Shown: positions 28,668 through 38,699, counted from the stretch's first letter. The stretch: 64,000 nucleotides of DNA from Pseudomonas sp. B6002 (GCF_013385985.1 NZ_JACAOY010000016.1:154267-218266); one strand, 5' to 3'. The notes: generated from the letters alone by a model not told the origin. Numbers and translations are program-made.

Positions 28668-28681
28668 CCTCTCAGAGCCGA

Positions 28682-29317
28682 ATGTTATCCATGACTGCCC
28701 CCCTACGCCTCACCGACCGTAAACGCGAAGCCATCGTGGCCGCTGCCATCGCCGAGTTTCGGGCGAACGGGTTCGAGGTCACCAGCATGGACAAGATTGC
28801 CGCCACGGCGGGCGTTTCCAAACGTACGGTCTACAACCACTTCCCCAGCAAAGAAGAGTTGTTCGCCGAAATCCTCCACCAACTCTGGGCCAGCAGCGTT
28901 GCGCAACTGGACGTCAGCTACACCAGCGACCGCCCCCTGCGCGACCAATTGCGCGGGTTGCTGCAAGCAAAAATGCAGATGATGGCGGACGCCAACTTCC
29001 TCGACCTCGCCCGTGTCGCGATTGCCGCTACCATTCATTCGCCGGAACGTGCGCAGGACATGGTCACTCGCCTGAGCAAGCGCGAGGAAGGCTTTACCCA
29101 ATGGGTGCGGGCCGCGCAGGAAGATGGCCGGCTCAACTGCACCGACCCGGCCTTTGCCGCCCATCAGATTCAAAGCCTGCTCAAGGCGTTTGCGTTCTGG
29201 CCACAGATCACCCTGGGCCAGCCGCCCCTCGATGCCGCCAGCCAGGCCGGCGTGATTGAATCGGCGATCGACCTGTTCCTGGCCGGCTATGAAGTGCGCA
29301 CGCCCTCCCCACAGTAA
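28682..29317 (+). CDS. TetR/AcrR-family regulator
   Basis: 211 residues from ATG 28682 (ATG 28691 also possible). The N-terminal HTH is typical: RKREAIVAAAIAEFRANGFEVTSMDKIAATAGVSKRTVYNHF. The C-terminal ligand-binding region is of the AefR-like type. Two related palindromes upstream suggest autoregulation and repression of the divergent metallohydrolase. Confidence 0.88.
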   Translation: MLSMTAPLRLTDRKREAIVAAAIAEFRANGFEVTSMDKIAATAGVSKRTVYNHFPSKEELFAEILHQLWASSVAQLDVSYTSDRPLRDQLRGLLQAKMQMMADANFLDLARVAIAATIHSPERAQDMVTRLSKREEGFTQWVRAAQEDGRLNCTDPAFAAHQIQSLLKAFAFWPQITLGQPPLDAASQAGVIESAIDLFLAGYEVRTPSPQ

Positions 29318-29509
29318 ATCCTGTTGCAGGAACGACATTCCAGGTCGTTTTTCGCCTATTCGCACAGCGCGCAAGGCAAATGGCTTGGAAGGACACTGAT
29401 TATTCCCACGCGAATAACTGACAATATTCACACCTATTATCCGATCAACGGTTCTAACCGCTGACGCACGCTGTCGTATCTGCAAAAAAAGAGCTGACCC
29501 CAGGACACT

Positions 29510-30568
<1,059 letters not shown>

Positions 30569-30739
30569 GTCGTCCTACAACATCTCGTCTGAATTATCCG
30601 ACTCGCGCCCGTGGCGATAGCATAATGCCGCCACTGGTCGCCTTCTGCGAAAAGCCCCGCCCAAGGGCAGAACTTCTGACAGCTCACGCGACTCTCACCC
30701 CGTTGTTCCACCCCCTCTGTCAGCACAAGGAAGCTGGCA

Positions 30740-32149
30740 ATGAGCACGTCAACCGTAAGGCTTTGGGCCGTACGGGGGCAGGCGATCGTCATGGATACCT
30801 CAGTCGCGTGGTTGCCCGAGCCCTCGAATATGCTATTCAACGCCCACAAGAAAACCATCAGTACCCTGCAACAAGCCAACGCCCAGCAAACCAGCCTGCT
30901 GGAGGCCATCGAGCGCTCCATGGCGGTGATCGAATTCGACCTGCACGGCAACGTGTTGCGGGCCAACGACAACTTCCTCAAGACCCTGGGCTACCGCGCC
31001 GAGCAGATCCTGGGCCAGCACCATCGGATGTTCTGCACGCCCGCCTTTGCCCGCAGCGCCGAGTACAACCAGCTGTGGACGCAACTGCGTAACGGCCAGT
31101 TCCAGTCCGGCACCTTTGAACGGGTGGCCGGCGACGGTCAGTCGGTGTGGCTGGAAGCCAGCTACAACCCGGTACGCGACGACGCAGGCCAAGTAATCAA
31201 AGTGGTGAAGTACGCCATGGACGTCACCCCGCGCCTGCAGGCCGAAAGCGAAGCCAACGCGAAGCTTGGCGCCATCGACCGGGCCATGGCGGTGATCGAG
31301 TTCAACCTCGACGGCACCATCCTCACGGCCAACGCGAATTTCCTTCAGCGCATGGGCTACAGCCTGGCGCAGATCCAGGGCCAGCATCACCGTCTGTTCT
31401 GCAAGCCCGAACTGGCCAACAGCACCGCCTACAGCGACTTCTGGAAACGCTTGAACCAGGGCGAGCTGTTCAACGGCCAGTTCGAGCGCGTCGATAAACA
31501 CGGCCAGACCGTGTGGCTGGAAGCCAACTACAACCCGGTATACGACGCCAGCGGGCGCCTGTGCAAAGTGGTGAAGTTCGCCTCCGACGTGACGGCCCGC
31601 GTGCAACAACATGCTGCCGACGCCCAAAGCGCGGCCCAGGCCTATCACATCTCACTCAACACTCGGGACATCGCCGAAAAAGGCGCTGACGTGATCCAGC
31701 AAACCGCCAGCGGCATGCGCGACATTGCCGCCGACATCGACGGTTCCTCGCAGCTGATCGCCAAACTGGGCGAGCGTTCGCAGCAGATCACCGCCATCGT
31801 CAATACCATCCGTGGCATTGCCGACCAGACCAACCTGCTGGCCCTCAATGCCGCCATCGAAGCCGCCCGCGCCGGCGAACAAGGCCGTGGCTTTGCGGTG
31901 GTGGCCGATGAGGTGCGGCAACTGGCGGCGCGCACCAGCGGGTCGACGGCGGAAATTTCCAGCATGATCGCGATGATCCAGGATGAAACCCGCCAAGCCA
32001 TCGACAGCATGGACGGCACCCGCGACCGCGCCGCGCAAGGCGTGGAGTTGGCCAACCGCGCCGGCACGGTGATCCTGCAGATCCGCGAAGGCACCAGCGA
32101 GGCCGTGCAGGCGGTGAGCGCGTTTGCCAACGAACGGGGCAACAACTGA
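30740..32149 (+). CDS. Soluble PAS-PAS chemoreceptor-type signalling protein (BdlA-like)
   Basis: 469 residues from ATG 30740 (AAGGA upstream); ATGs at 30791 and 30830 would give shorter forms. Two near-identical PAS domains follow: [19 protein letters not shown]...GQHHRMFC and [19 protein letters not shown]...GQHHRLFC. A methyl-accepting signalling domain comes next, with the hairpin tip [32 protein letters not shown]. There is no transmembrane segment and no HAMP. This is the layout of P. aeruginosa BdlA (biofilm dispersion). The C-terminus ends soon after the signalling helix. Redox or haem/flavin sensing through PAS is inferred. Confidence 0.88.
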   Translation: MSTSTVRLWAVRGQAIVMDTSVAWLPEPSNMLFNAHKKTISTLQQANAQQTSLLEAIERSMAVIEFDLHGNVLRANDNFLKTLGYRAEQILGQHHRMFCTPAFARSAEYNQLWTQLRNGQFQSGTFERVAGDGQSVWLEASYNPVRDDAGQVIKVVKYAMDVTPRLQAESEANAKLGAIDRAMAVIEFNLDGTILTANANFLQRMGYSLAQIQGQHHRLFCKPELANSTAYSDFWKRLNQGELFNGQFERVDKHGQTVWLEANYNPVYDASGRLCKVVKFASDVTARVQQHAADAQSAAQAYHISLNTRDIAEKGADVIQQTASGMRDIAADIDGSSQLIAKLGERSQQITAIVNTIRGIADQTNLLALNAAIEAARAGEQGRGFAVVADEVRQLAARTSGSTAEISSMIAMIQDETRQAIDSMDGTRDRAAQGVELANRAGTVILQIREGTSEAVQAVSAFANERGNN

Positions 32150-32225
32150 CCCGATCTTCATGTGTCTGGCCCGGGGGCCCGGTCTATAGTGCGAACTGTC
32201 TTCACGCTAAGGATTCGAGCCCGCC

Positions 32226-32744
32226 ATGACCCCCGACAAGCCAGACACCGCCCCCGTCGACCACCTGCGTTTCCACCGAGGCCACGCCCACCTGGCGCCC
32301 ACCTTTGGCAACGACACCTTCGCGCTCAAGGCCGAAGCCTTCGCACGCTTCTTTGGCACCCCCACCTTCCTTGGCGCGCAAACCGCGATCGTGGTGCTGT
32401 GGGTGGTGCTGAACATGACCGGCATCACGCACTTTGACGTGTACCCGTTCATCCTGCTCAATCTGGCATTCAGCCTGCAATCGGCCTACGCCGCGCCGCT
32501 GATCCTGCTGGCCCAGACCCGCCAGGCCGCCCGCGACAAGGCCCAGTCCGATGCTGACGCACAACACCGTGAAGCCCTGGCCATCGCCAACACCGAACGC
32601 CAGGCCCAAGCGGCGCAGACCACCAAACAGTTGCTGGAACTGCTGGAACAGAACACCCGCCTGACGGAAATGACCAAGCAACTGACCGAACGCATCGAAA
32701 CCCTGACCTGCGAGATGCATGAGCAGTTTGTGCGCAAACCCTGA
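32226..32744 (+). CDS. DUF1003 membrane protein
   Basis: 172 residues. Two hydrophobic helices (TAIVVLWVVLNMTGITHF and FILLNLAFSLQSAYAAPLIL) form the DUF1003 core. A soluble helical tail follows with many Gln/Ala/Glu residues (RQAARDKAQSDADAQH..., TKQLLELLEQNTRLTEMTKQ), probably a coiled coil on the cytoplasmic side. Function unknown. Single gene between REPs. Confidence 0.85.
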   Translation: MTPDKPDTAPVDHLRFHRGHAHLAPTFGNDTFALKAEAFARFFGTPTFLGAQTAIVVLWVVLNMTGITHFDVYPFILLNLAFSLQSAYAAPLILLAQTRQAARDKAQSDADAQHREALAIANTERQAQAAQTTKQLLELLEQNTRLTEMTKQLTERIETLTCEMHEQFVRKP

Positions 32745-32760
32745 GCACACCGCAATCCCC

Positions 32761-32849
32761 TGTAGGAGCCGGCTTGCCGGCGATTGCGATGGGTCAGCCA
32801 TTCCGTGATGACCTGGCACACCGCTATCGCCGGCAAGCCGGCCCCTACA
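32761..32849. repeat. REP doublet, GTAGGAGCC family
   Basis: Inverted pair whose right arm overlaps the last codons of the next gene: the LysR stop TAG (complement of 32845-32847) lies inside it. Confidence 0.9.
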
Positions 32850-33726
32850 ATGAACCGCGTACGTGCCGGGCCAGCTCATCAAACAACGTCACCACCGAAC
32901 GCAGCGCCCGGCAATCAGGCCGCGTAAGCAACCACAGCGCCGTGTCATGCCCAGTCAATACCGGGCCAAGCGGTTGCAGGTCATCCCCCAATAAAAAGTC
33001 CGGCAATGCGGCCACCCCCATGCCGCCGCGCACCAGTTCGGTGACCGACAACATGCTGTTGCAGCGATAACTGGGGCGCACACCGGGCAAGTGTTCGCGG
33101 CGCCAAACCACCGTAGGGTGATCAGGCAGAAAATCATCCGGTGCGATCCAGGCCAGTTCCGCCAATTCCCGGCCCGCATGTTGATGCGCAAACGCCGGGC
33201 TGGCGCACACCTGGTAGGTCACAGTGCCCAGGCACCGCCCCACCAGATGCTCGGGCGGGGTCTTGGTCAGGCGCAAGGCGATATCCGCGTCGCGCCGGCT
33301 GAGGTTGGCGAAATCGTTGGAAGTGCTCAGCTCCAGCGTGAGCGCCGGGTACTCGGGCATGAACTGCGCCAACGCCGGCAGCAGCAAGCCCTGCAGCACT
33401 GAGTCAGTGCAGGTCAGGCGCACCGTGCCGCTGATCACTTCACCGCCCTGTTCGACGCCAATGCGCGCCGCCTCCAACGCTTGCTCCGCCCGCTCGGCCT
33501 GCTGTGCAAGGCTGCTGGCCAGGCTCGTGGGCAGGTACCCGGCGCGGCTTTTTTCAAACAGCGTCTGGCCCAGCGAAGCCTCCAACCGCCGCACCGCGCG
33601 GAACACCGTGGACACGTCCACCCGCAACAACGCCGCCGCCCGCGCCAGGGTGCCGCCACGCACCAGGGCAAGGATCAAGGATAAGTCGGGATAGTCGATT
33701 TGATAGTGCGTGGCTGCATTGAGCAT
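32845..33726 (-). CDS. LysR-family regulator
   Basis: 293 residues from ATG 33726 (MLNAATHYQIDYPDL); ATG 33753 and 33789 are also in frame. The HTH is LVRGGTLARAAALLRVDVSTVFRAVRRLEASLG and the effector domain follows. The stop codon is supplied by a REP. It is divergent (80 bp) from the amidotransferase-like gene and probably controls it. Confidence 0.88.
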   Translation of the reverse strand: MLNAATHYQIDYPDLSLILALVRGGTLARAAALLRVDVSTVFRAVRRLEASLGQTLFEKSRAGYLPTSLASSLAQQAERAEQALEAARIGVEQGGEVISGTVRLTCTDSVLQGLLLPALAQFMPEYPALTLELSTSNDFANLSRRDADIALRLTKTPPEHLVGRCLGTVTYQVCASPAFAHQHAGRELAELAWIAPDDFLPDHPTVVWRREHLPGVRPSYRCNSMLSVTELVRGGMGVAALPDFLLGDDLQPLGPVLTGHDTALWLLTRPDCRALRSVVTLFDELARHVRGSL

Positions 33727-33806
33727 GTGGGCAAACGCCAATTTTGATTGCATGAACGCCAATCTATAGTGCGCCCCAGGACACAACAAGCCATGGGACG
33801 TACCTG

Positions 33807-34514
33807 ATGAAAGCCACCACCCTGCACATTGCCTTGATCGGCGACCACGACCCCAGCGTCACCGCGCACCAGGCCATTCCCCTGGCACTGAAGCAAGCCG
33901 CAGACGCACTGGGTGTGACCGTTCATGTCCAGTGGCTGGACACCGACACACTGACGTCCACTGCCCCCTTGCACGGTTTCGACGGTTTCTGGTGCGTACC
34001 CGCCAGCCCCTATCGCGACACCGACGGCGCCTTGCGCGCCATCCGGTTTGCTCGCGAACAGAAGCACCCTTTCCTCGGCACCTGCGGCGGTTTTCAACAT
34101 GCAGTGCTGGAGTACGCCCGCAACGCACTGGGCTGGGCGGACGCCGAGCATGGCGAATTAGCCCCCGATGCCAAACGCGCGGTGATCGTGCCGTTGACCT
34201 GCGCGTTGGTGGAGGCGACCGACGCTGTGCGCCTGGCGCCCTACACGCGCATCGCCGAAGCCTACGGCACGCTCGACCTTCAGGAAGGCTACCGCTGCCG
34301 TTACGGCATGAACCCCGAATTCACCGCCGCGCTACTGGAAGGCGACCTGATTCCCAGCGGGCACGACTCGGCCGGCGACCTGCGTGCCGTGGAACTGCTG
34401 GACCACCCGTTTTTCGTCGCCACGCTGTTCCAGCCCGAACGCGCCGCGCTCAAGGGCATTACACCGCCCCTGGCGATTGCACTGCTCAAGGCCTGCCAGG
34501 CGGTGTCAGCATGA
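33807..34514 (+). CDS. CTP-synthase C-terminal-related glutamine-amidotransferase-like protein
   Basis: 235 residues, class I GATase fold only. The nucleophile elbow is LGTCGGFQHAVLEYARN, with the active-site cysteine. At the place of the catalytic His-Pro-Glu the sequence reads LFQPE, so the histidine is replaced by glutamine while the glutamate is kept. This matches the small family described as CTP synthase C-terminal-region-related (seleno)proteins, in which some members carry selenocysteine. Normal glutamine hydrolysis is therefore doubtful. It overlaps the next gene by 4 bp and is divergent from a LysR gene. Confidence 0.8.
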   Translation: MKATTLHIALIGDHDPSVTAHQAIPLALKQAADALGVTVHVQWLDTDTLTSTAPLHGFDGFWCVPASPYRDTDGALRAIRFAREQKHPFLGTCGGFQHAVLEYARNALGWADAEHGELAPDAKRAVIVPLTCALVEATDAVRLAPYTRIAEAYGTLDLQEGYRCRYGMNPEFTAALLEGDLIPSGHDSAGDLRAVELLDHPFFVATLFQPERAALKGITPPLAIALLKACQAVSA

Positions 34515-34834
34515 TTGCCAATACACCGGCCCCGCCCTACTACGCAGTGATTTTCAGCTCGCTGCGCAGCGAGGGCGATAACGGCTACGGCCAGGCGGCG
34601 GCGCGCATGCTGGAACTGGCCCGCGAACAACCGGGGTTTCTTGGGGTGGAGTCGGCGCGGGAGGATGGCCTGGGGATCACGGTGTCGTACTGGAACAGCG
34701 AGGCGGCGATCCTGGCGTGGAAGCAGCAGGCCGAGCACCAGGCGGTGCGCGAAAAAGGCCGCGCCACCTGGTACTCGGCGTTTCAAACCCGCGTGTGCAA
34801 AGTCGAACGCGTCTACAGCTTCAACGCAAGCTGA
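34511..34834 (+). CDS. Small antibiotic-biosynthesis-monooxygenase (ABM) domain protein
   Basis: 107 residues, starting in the ATGA overlap with the amidotransferase-like gene. It is a ferredoxin-like dimeric alpha/beta barrel of the ABM/YgiN type: YYAVIFSSLRSEGDNGY, ARMLELAREQPGFLGVESAR, ITVSYWNSEAAILAWKQQAEHQ. Such proteins act as cofactor-free monooxygenases or haem/quinone-handling proteins. The coupling suggests joint function with the upstream protein. Substrate unknown. Confidence 0.85.
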   Translation: MIANTPAPPYYAVIFSSLRSEGDNGYGQAAARMLELAREQPGFLGVESAREDGLGITVSYWNSEAAILAWKQQAEHQAVREKGRATWYSAFQTRVCKVERVYSFNAS

Positions 34835-34835
34835 A

Positions 34836-34865
34836 ATGTGGGAGCTGGCTTGCCTGCTCCCACAG
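34836..34865. repeat. Internally deleted REP
   Basis: ATGTGGGAGCTGGCTTGCCT followed directly by GCTCCCACA: a left REP arm joined to the outer end of a right arm, with the usual middle missing. Confidence 0.75.
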
Positions 34866-34898
34866 TTTGAGTTTTAGGTACCTTGAGAAAATATCGCT

Positions 34899-35222
34899 CT
34901 AGCTCACCAAACTTCGCAGCGCACTGATCTGCGGGATCTCCACCCGCCGCATGTACACCCGCAACGGCTCGGTGATGTTGATGCGGTCGTCGATGTTCTG
35001 GTCCAGCAGCAGTTGAATGCGCTCGCGGGACAAGGTCATGGCGTGATCGGCGGCCGGTAGCCAGACAAATTCGGCGGTGGGGATGATGCCGTCATCGGCC
35101 ACGTCCATGCCGAAGGAATCTTCGCTGAAACGCACAATGTAGTGGCCGGTCTTGCGGTTCAGGCCGACAAAACCGTGGAGTCGGTCGGCGGCCTGGCAGA
35201 TGAGTTCGGACGTGATGCGCAT
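34899..35222 (-). CDS. DUF2025-type small conserved protein
   Basis: 107 residues from ATG 35222 (MRITSELICQAADRLHGFVG). The open frame continues 41 codons upstream into low-quality sequence. No signal peptide or membrane helix. Length and N-terminus agree with DUF2025 (P. aeruginosa PA1123-like), a small soluble alpha/beta protein known from Pseudomonas. That family assignment is from memory. Divergent from the GDPD gene. Function unknown. Confidence 0.65.
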   Translation of the reverse strand: MRITSELICQAADRLHGFVGLNRKTGHYIVRFSEDSFGMDVADDGIIPTAEFVWLPAADHAMTLSRERIQLLLDQNIDDRINITEPLRVYMRRVEIPQISALRSLVS

Positions 35223-35454
35223 GGTAAACCTCACTGAAAAGTCCCACTGGGACTGGAAAGATGGTTTACACGCGTGGCAGGAATGACCGCCCTCTAACGG
35301 GGCGGCTTCGGCCAATCCTACTGCAACGACGCACAAAAAAACCAAGAAAAATGGAGCCTGCGCACGTTAATGTCGGTTTGGTGATAGCGCCTTTCGCAAT
35401 CAATTGTTAAAAAGGACGCCTTCTCAAAGTTACCTCCACGAAAGGACTTCGCAT

Positions 35455-36582
35455 ATGCCTGTCACGTTTACCAAGAGCGCCTTGCTGCTCGCGCTGATGC
35501 TGGGCCTCGGCCAGGCACAGGCTGAAGCCCCTATCAGCCCGGCTGAACTGGCGACAAACGAAGGCATTCCGTACCCTGCCGTTATTGCCCACCGTGGCGC
35601 CTCCTACGACGCGCCCGAGTCCACCGCTGCTGCCTACAAGGTCGCACGCGACCTGGGCGCCGACTACCTGGAAATGGACCTGCAGCGCAGCAAGGACGGC
35701 GTGCTGTTCGCCCTGCACGACAATAACCTGCAGCGCACCACCGACGTGGCCACCAAATTCCCGGACCGCAAAGACGCCCCGGCCAACGAGTTCACCTGGG
35801 CCGAATTGCGCACCCTGGACGCCGGCAGCTGGTTCAACGCCGCCTACCCGGACCGCGCCCGCCCGGCGTTCGTCGGCCTGAAGATCCAGAGTCTGGACGA
35901 AATCATCAAGATCGCCGAAGGCAACCCGCAGCACAAACCCGGCCTGTACATCGAGACTAAAGAGCCCAAGCAATTCCCGGGCATCGAGGCCGACCTGAAA
36001 AACAAGCTGCTGGACAAGGGCTGGTTGAGTTCTGCCGGGTCCAAGCTGGGCAAGAGCAACACCGGCGTCGGCCAGGGCAAGGGCCGCGTGGTGCTGCAAA
36101 CGTTTGAAAAAGACAGCTTGAAAGAGCTGCAGAAAGAAATGCCCAACACCCCGAAAATCCTGCTGTTGTGGGTCGGCGCAGGCAGCATCGAGCCTAAATC
36201 CACCCAAACGTTTGCCGAGTCCGGCGAAGCAACCAAGGCCGCCTACTACGCCAAGCAGGAGCCGAAGGACGCCGCCGAGTTCGAAAAATGGGTAGACGAG
36301 GCCAAGAGCCTCGGCGCGATCGGCACCGGCCCCTCGGCCGAGCTGACCAACCATGGCGACCAGAGCTACACCGACCTGGTGAAGCCTGAAATGAACCAAC
36401 TGACCCACGACAAGGGCCTGCTGGTGCACGTGTACACCGTGGACGAGCCGGTGGACTTCGAAAAAGTCATGAAGGCCGGCGTAGACGGCATCTTCACCAA
36501 CCGCGCCGCCGAACTGCTGAAGTTCTACAAGCGCTGGCCGTCGTCGAGCGTGCAGGACCTGCTCAAGGACAATGGCTACTGA
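35455..36582 (+). CDS. glpQ: Periplasmic glycerophosphodiester phosphodiesterase
   Basis: 375 residues from ATG 35455 (AAGGA upstream) with signal peptide MPVTFTKSALLLALMLGLGQAQA. GDPD catalytic motifs: VIAHRGASYDAPESTAAAY (His, Glu), DYLEMDLQRSKDGVLFALHD (Glu, Asp, His). It hydrolyses deacylated phospholipids to glycerol-3-phosphate and an alcohol in the periplasm, feeding carbon and phosphate supply. The next gene begins on the base after its stop codon. Confidence 0.92.
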   Translation: MPVTFTKSALLLALMLGLGQAQAEAPISPAELATNEGIPYPAVIAHRGASYDAPESTAAAYKVARDLGADYLEMDLQRSKDGVLFALHDNNLQRTTDVATKFPDRKDAPANEFTWAELRTLDAGSWFNAAYPDRARPAFVGLKIQSLDEIIKIAEGNPQHKPGLYIETKEPKQFPGIEADLKNKLLDKGWLSSAGSKLGKSNTGVGQGKGRVVLQTFEKDSLKELQKEMPNTPKILLLWVGAGSIEPKSTQTFAESGEATKAAYYAKQEPKDAAEFEKWVDEAKSLGAIGTGPSAELTNHGDQSYTDLVKPEMNQLTHDKGLLVHVYTVDEPVDFEKVMKAGVDGIFTNRAAELLKFYKRWPSSSVQDLLKDNGY

Positions 36583-37260
36583 GTGAAGCCCGAATGGTCA
36601 GGCCGCCTGTGGCTGGGGCATGACTACGGCCTGATCCTCGGCCAGCTGGGGCGCACCGCGCCCCATGCGCACTACGCTCATCAATTGATGTTTTGCCCAG
36701 GGTGGCCGTTCACGGTCAGCCTTGATGGCCGTGTGATAACGGCCCATCGCCTGCTGATCCCTTCGCGCCAATCCCACGCCATTCTCCAGGCCGACGATGA
36801 AGTGCTGGTGCTGTACGCCGAACCCGTCGCTTTTGCGATCGAGCCCCTGCAGTCATTGCTGGAACTCACCGAGCCATCGCTGGAAACACTCGACACCCAC
36901 CTGCGCCAGCTCCCCCGGCAACCGCTCGACGACCCGCGCCTGACGCGTGCCCTGCAAACCCTCGATCAGCATCTGACTGGCAAGGTCAGCGCCCAGGTGC
37001 TGGCCGAAGCCGCGCACCTGTCGCTGAGCCAGCTGGAACGCCTGTTCACCCATCAACTGGGTATGCCAGTGCGACGCCTGGTGCTGTGGCGACGTTTGCG
37101 CGTGGCCCTGCACTTGGCGCTGGCGGGCAGCAACCTCACCGAGGCCGCCCACGGCGCAGGCTTTGCCGACTCGGCGCACTTTTCGCGCACCATGAAGCAG
37201 CTGTTCGGCGTCACCGCTGGCGCCGCGTTGCGCCAGTTGCAGGTGCGGCTTTTAACGTAA
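36583..37260 (+). CDS. AraC-family regulator
   Basis: 225 residues from GTG 36583, the base after the glpQ stop (TGAGTG). A short cupin-like N-terminus (HAHYAHQLMFCPG) precedes the double HTH (AEAAHLSLSQLERLFTHQLGMP, NLTEAAHGAGFADSAHFSRTMKQLFG). Being cotranslated with glpQ, it may govern that gene or a related target. Its 3' end overlaps the convergent desaturase gene by 9 bp. Confidence 0.85.
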   Translation: MKPEWSGRLWLGHDYGLILGQLGRTAPHAHYAHQLMFCPGWPFTVSLDGRVITAHRLLIPSRQSHAILQADDEVLVLYAEPVAFAIEPLQSLLELTEPSLETLDTHLRQLPRQPLDDPRLTRALQTLDQHLTGKVSAQVLAEAAHLSLSQLERLFTHQLGMPVRRLVLWRRLRVALHLALAGSNLTEAAHGAGFADSAHFSRTMKQLFGVTAGAALRQLQVRLLT

Positions 37261-38115
37261 CGCTTCCGGCAACACAGGCTCCTTGCCCGCCTGCACCTTC
37301 ATAAACGGGTCACGCAATTGCGCGCCATACGCCACCGGAAAATCCGGTCGGCTGCCGATGCCCAGGTCACCCGGCCCCATGCGATAGCCTTCGCGATAAA
37401 ACGCCGTGCCCAGCAGCCAATCCCACAGGTTAAAAAACAGGCCGAAATTCACATCACCGGCCCGGCCATATTTCATGTGGTGGAAGCGATGCACCGGCGC
37501 CCAGGCAAACACCCAGCGCAACGGCCCCAGGCGCATGTCCACGTTGGAATGCTGCAACAACAGTTGAAGGGCGATGGCCAGGGCCAACAACTGCGCCACC
37601 GCCAGCGGAATGCCCATCAGGATCAACGGCAGCAGGCCTGCCGTCGCTTCGAGCATCTGGTGCAAGGGATGTTTCATCAAGCCGTTAAAGCCATAGAGCC
37701 GTTCCACGCTGTGATGCACCGCGTGCAATCGCCAGAGTGCGGCGATGCGGTGACTGGCGTAATGCATCAAGGTGATGCCGGCGTCGGCCAACACAATCGC
37801 CAGCAGCAGTTGCTCCCACAGCGCCCAGCCACGCGGCCAGATCCCGTCGAAGGCCAGCAGCGCCGTCAGCCCCGGCAGAATCAACAGGCCCAGGGCGTTC
37901 AGGCTTTCGTTGACCAGCGCATGCAACGTGTCCCGCCGACGGTCCCCCAGGCTGCGGTTCCACTGCGGTTCATAGGGCAGCCATTGCTCGGCCAGAAATG
38001 ACACGGCCACCGCCGCCACGAATATCAGCACCAGCCAGCCGGGCCAATAGAGGCCCAGGCCGATAAACCCCAGCAGGAACAGTGGCGCATAGATCCAGCT
38101 CACACACGTTTTCAT
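37252..38115 (-). CDS. Sterol desaturase / fatty acid hydroxylase family protein
   Basis: 287 residues with four or more membrane helices. The di-iron histidine clusters are present: HYASHR (HxxxH), HAVHH (HxxHH) and HRFHH, with another His in the middle (LMKHPLHQM). The family hydroxylates or desaturates lipids in the membrane. Actual substrate unknown; bacterial members often act on ornithine lipids or other acyl chains. Convergent with the AraC gene. Confidence 0.88.
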   Translation of the reverse strand: MKTCVSWIYAPLFLLGFIGLGLYWPGWLVLIFVAAVAVSFLAEQWLPYEPQWNRSLGDRRRDTLHALVNESLNALGLLILPGLTALLAFDGIWPRGWALWEQLLLAIVLADAGITLMHYASHRIAALWRLHAVHHSVERLYGFNGLMKHPLHQMLEATAGLLPLILMGIPLAVAQLLALAIALQLLLQHSNVDMRLGPLRWVFAWAPVHRFHHMKYGRAGDVNFGLFFNLWDWLLGTAFYREGYRMGPGDLGIGSRPDFPVAYGAQLRDPFMKVQAGKEPVLPEALR

Positions 38116-38198
38116 CCGAGTCTCCCTTCAAGTGAGCCCCCAGCATGAAAGCCAGCACGAACGGTGGATTGAACAAACTGCGCAACTGCTTGAATCAA

Positions 38199-38215
38199 TT
38201 AAGGGTGAATTAAGT
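38199..38215 (+). promoter_or_regulatory. PmrA-like box upstream of the PepSY gene
   Basis: Direct repeat ATTAAG-N5-ATTAAG, the half-site and spacing known for PmrA/BasR. It ends 54 bp before the ATG at 38270. Confidence 0.5.
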
Positions 38216-38269
38216 TGCGCTGGATAACCTGAGCCCACTTAAACAACTCACCGAAGAAGGACACACACC

Positions 38270-38575
38270 ATGAAAACCCTGACCGCCCTGTTCGCCGCCA
38301 CCGCCCTGACCCTGACTGCCGGCCTGGCCCAGGCCGACGTGCGCCCGGACCAGATTCCAAGCCTGCTCAAGTCTGGCGCCGTGATGCCCTTCGAGAAGCT
38401 CAACGCCGCCGCCCTGGCCAAACATGCTGGCGCGACCATCACCGACACCGAACTGGAAGACAAGGCTGGCCGCCTGGTCTACGAAGTCGAAATGCGCGAC
38501 ACCAGCAACGTGAAGTGGGACGTGAAGCTCGACGCCAAGACCGGTGAAGTGCTGGAAAACAAGCAAGACACCTGA
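38270..38575 (+). CDS. PepSY-domain periplasmic protein
   Basis: 101 residues with signal peptide MKTLTALFAATALTLTAGLAQA and RBS GAAGGA. The mature part is one PepSY domain (ATITDTELEDKAGRLVYEVEMRD, VKLDAKTGEVLENKQD). Small PepSY proteins are often controlled by envelope two-component systems and may inhibit proteases or bind cations/peptides. Ends at a strong terminator. An upstream PmrA-like repeat hints at the control route. Confidence 0.88.
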   Translation: MKTLTALFAATALTLTAGLAQADVRPDQIPSLLKSGAVMPFEKLNAAALAKHAGATITDTELEDKAGRLVYEVEMRDTSNVKWDVKLDAKTGEVLENKQDT

Positions 38576-38586
38576 GTTACCCGTCC

Positions 38587-38618
38587 AAAAAAAACGCGCC
38601 AAATGGCGCGTTTTTTTT
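38587..38618. terminator. Terminator after the PepSY gene (possibly bidirectional)
   Basis: CGCGCC-aaat-GGCGCG stem flanked by an A-run on the left and TTTTTTTT on the right. Confidence 0.9.
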
Positions 38619-38635
38619 ATGCTGCGGCGTAATCC

Positions 38636-38699
38636 ACCTGACACACCGCGCCACGGTTAACCTGACACACCGCGGCGCGGGGCAAGCCCGCTCACTACA
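38636..38699. repeat. Degenerate REP remnant
   Basis: ACCTGACACACCGCG occurs twice about 30 bp apart, followed by GGGGCAAGCCCGCTCACTACA, a decayed right REP arm. Confidence 0.6.
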
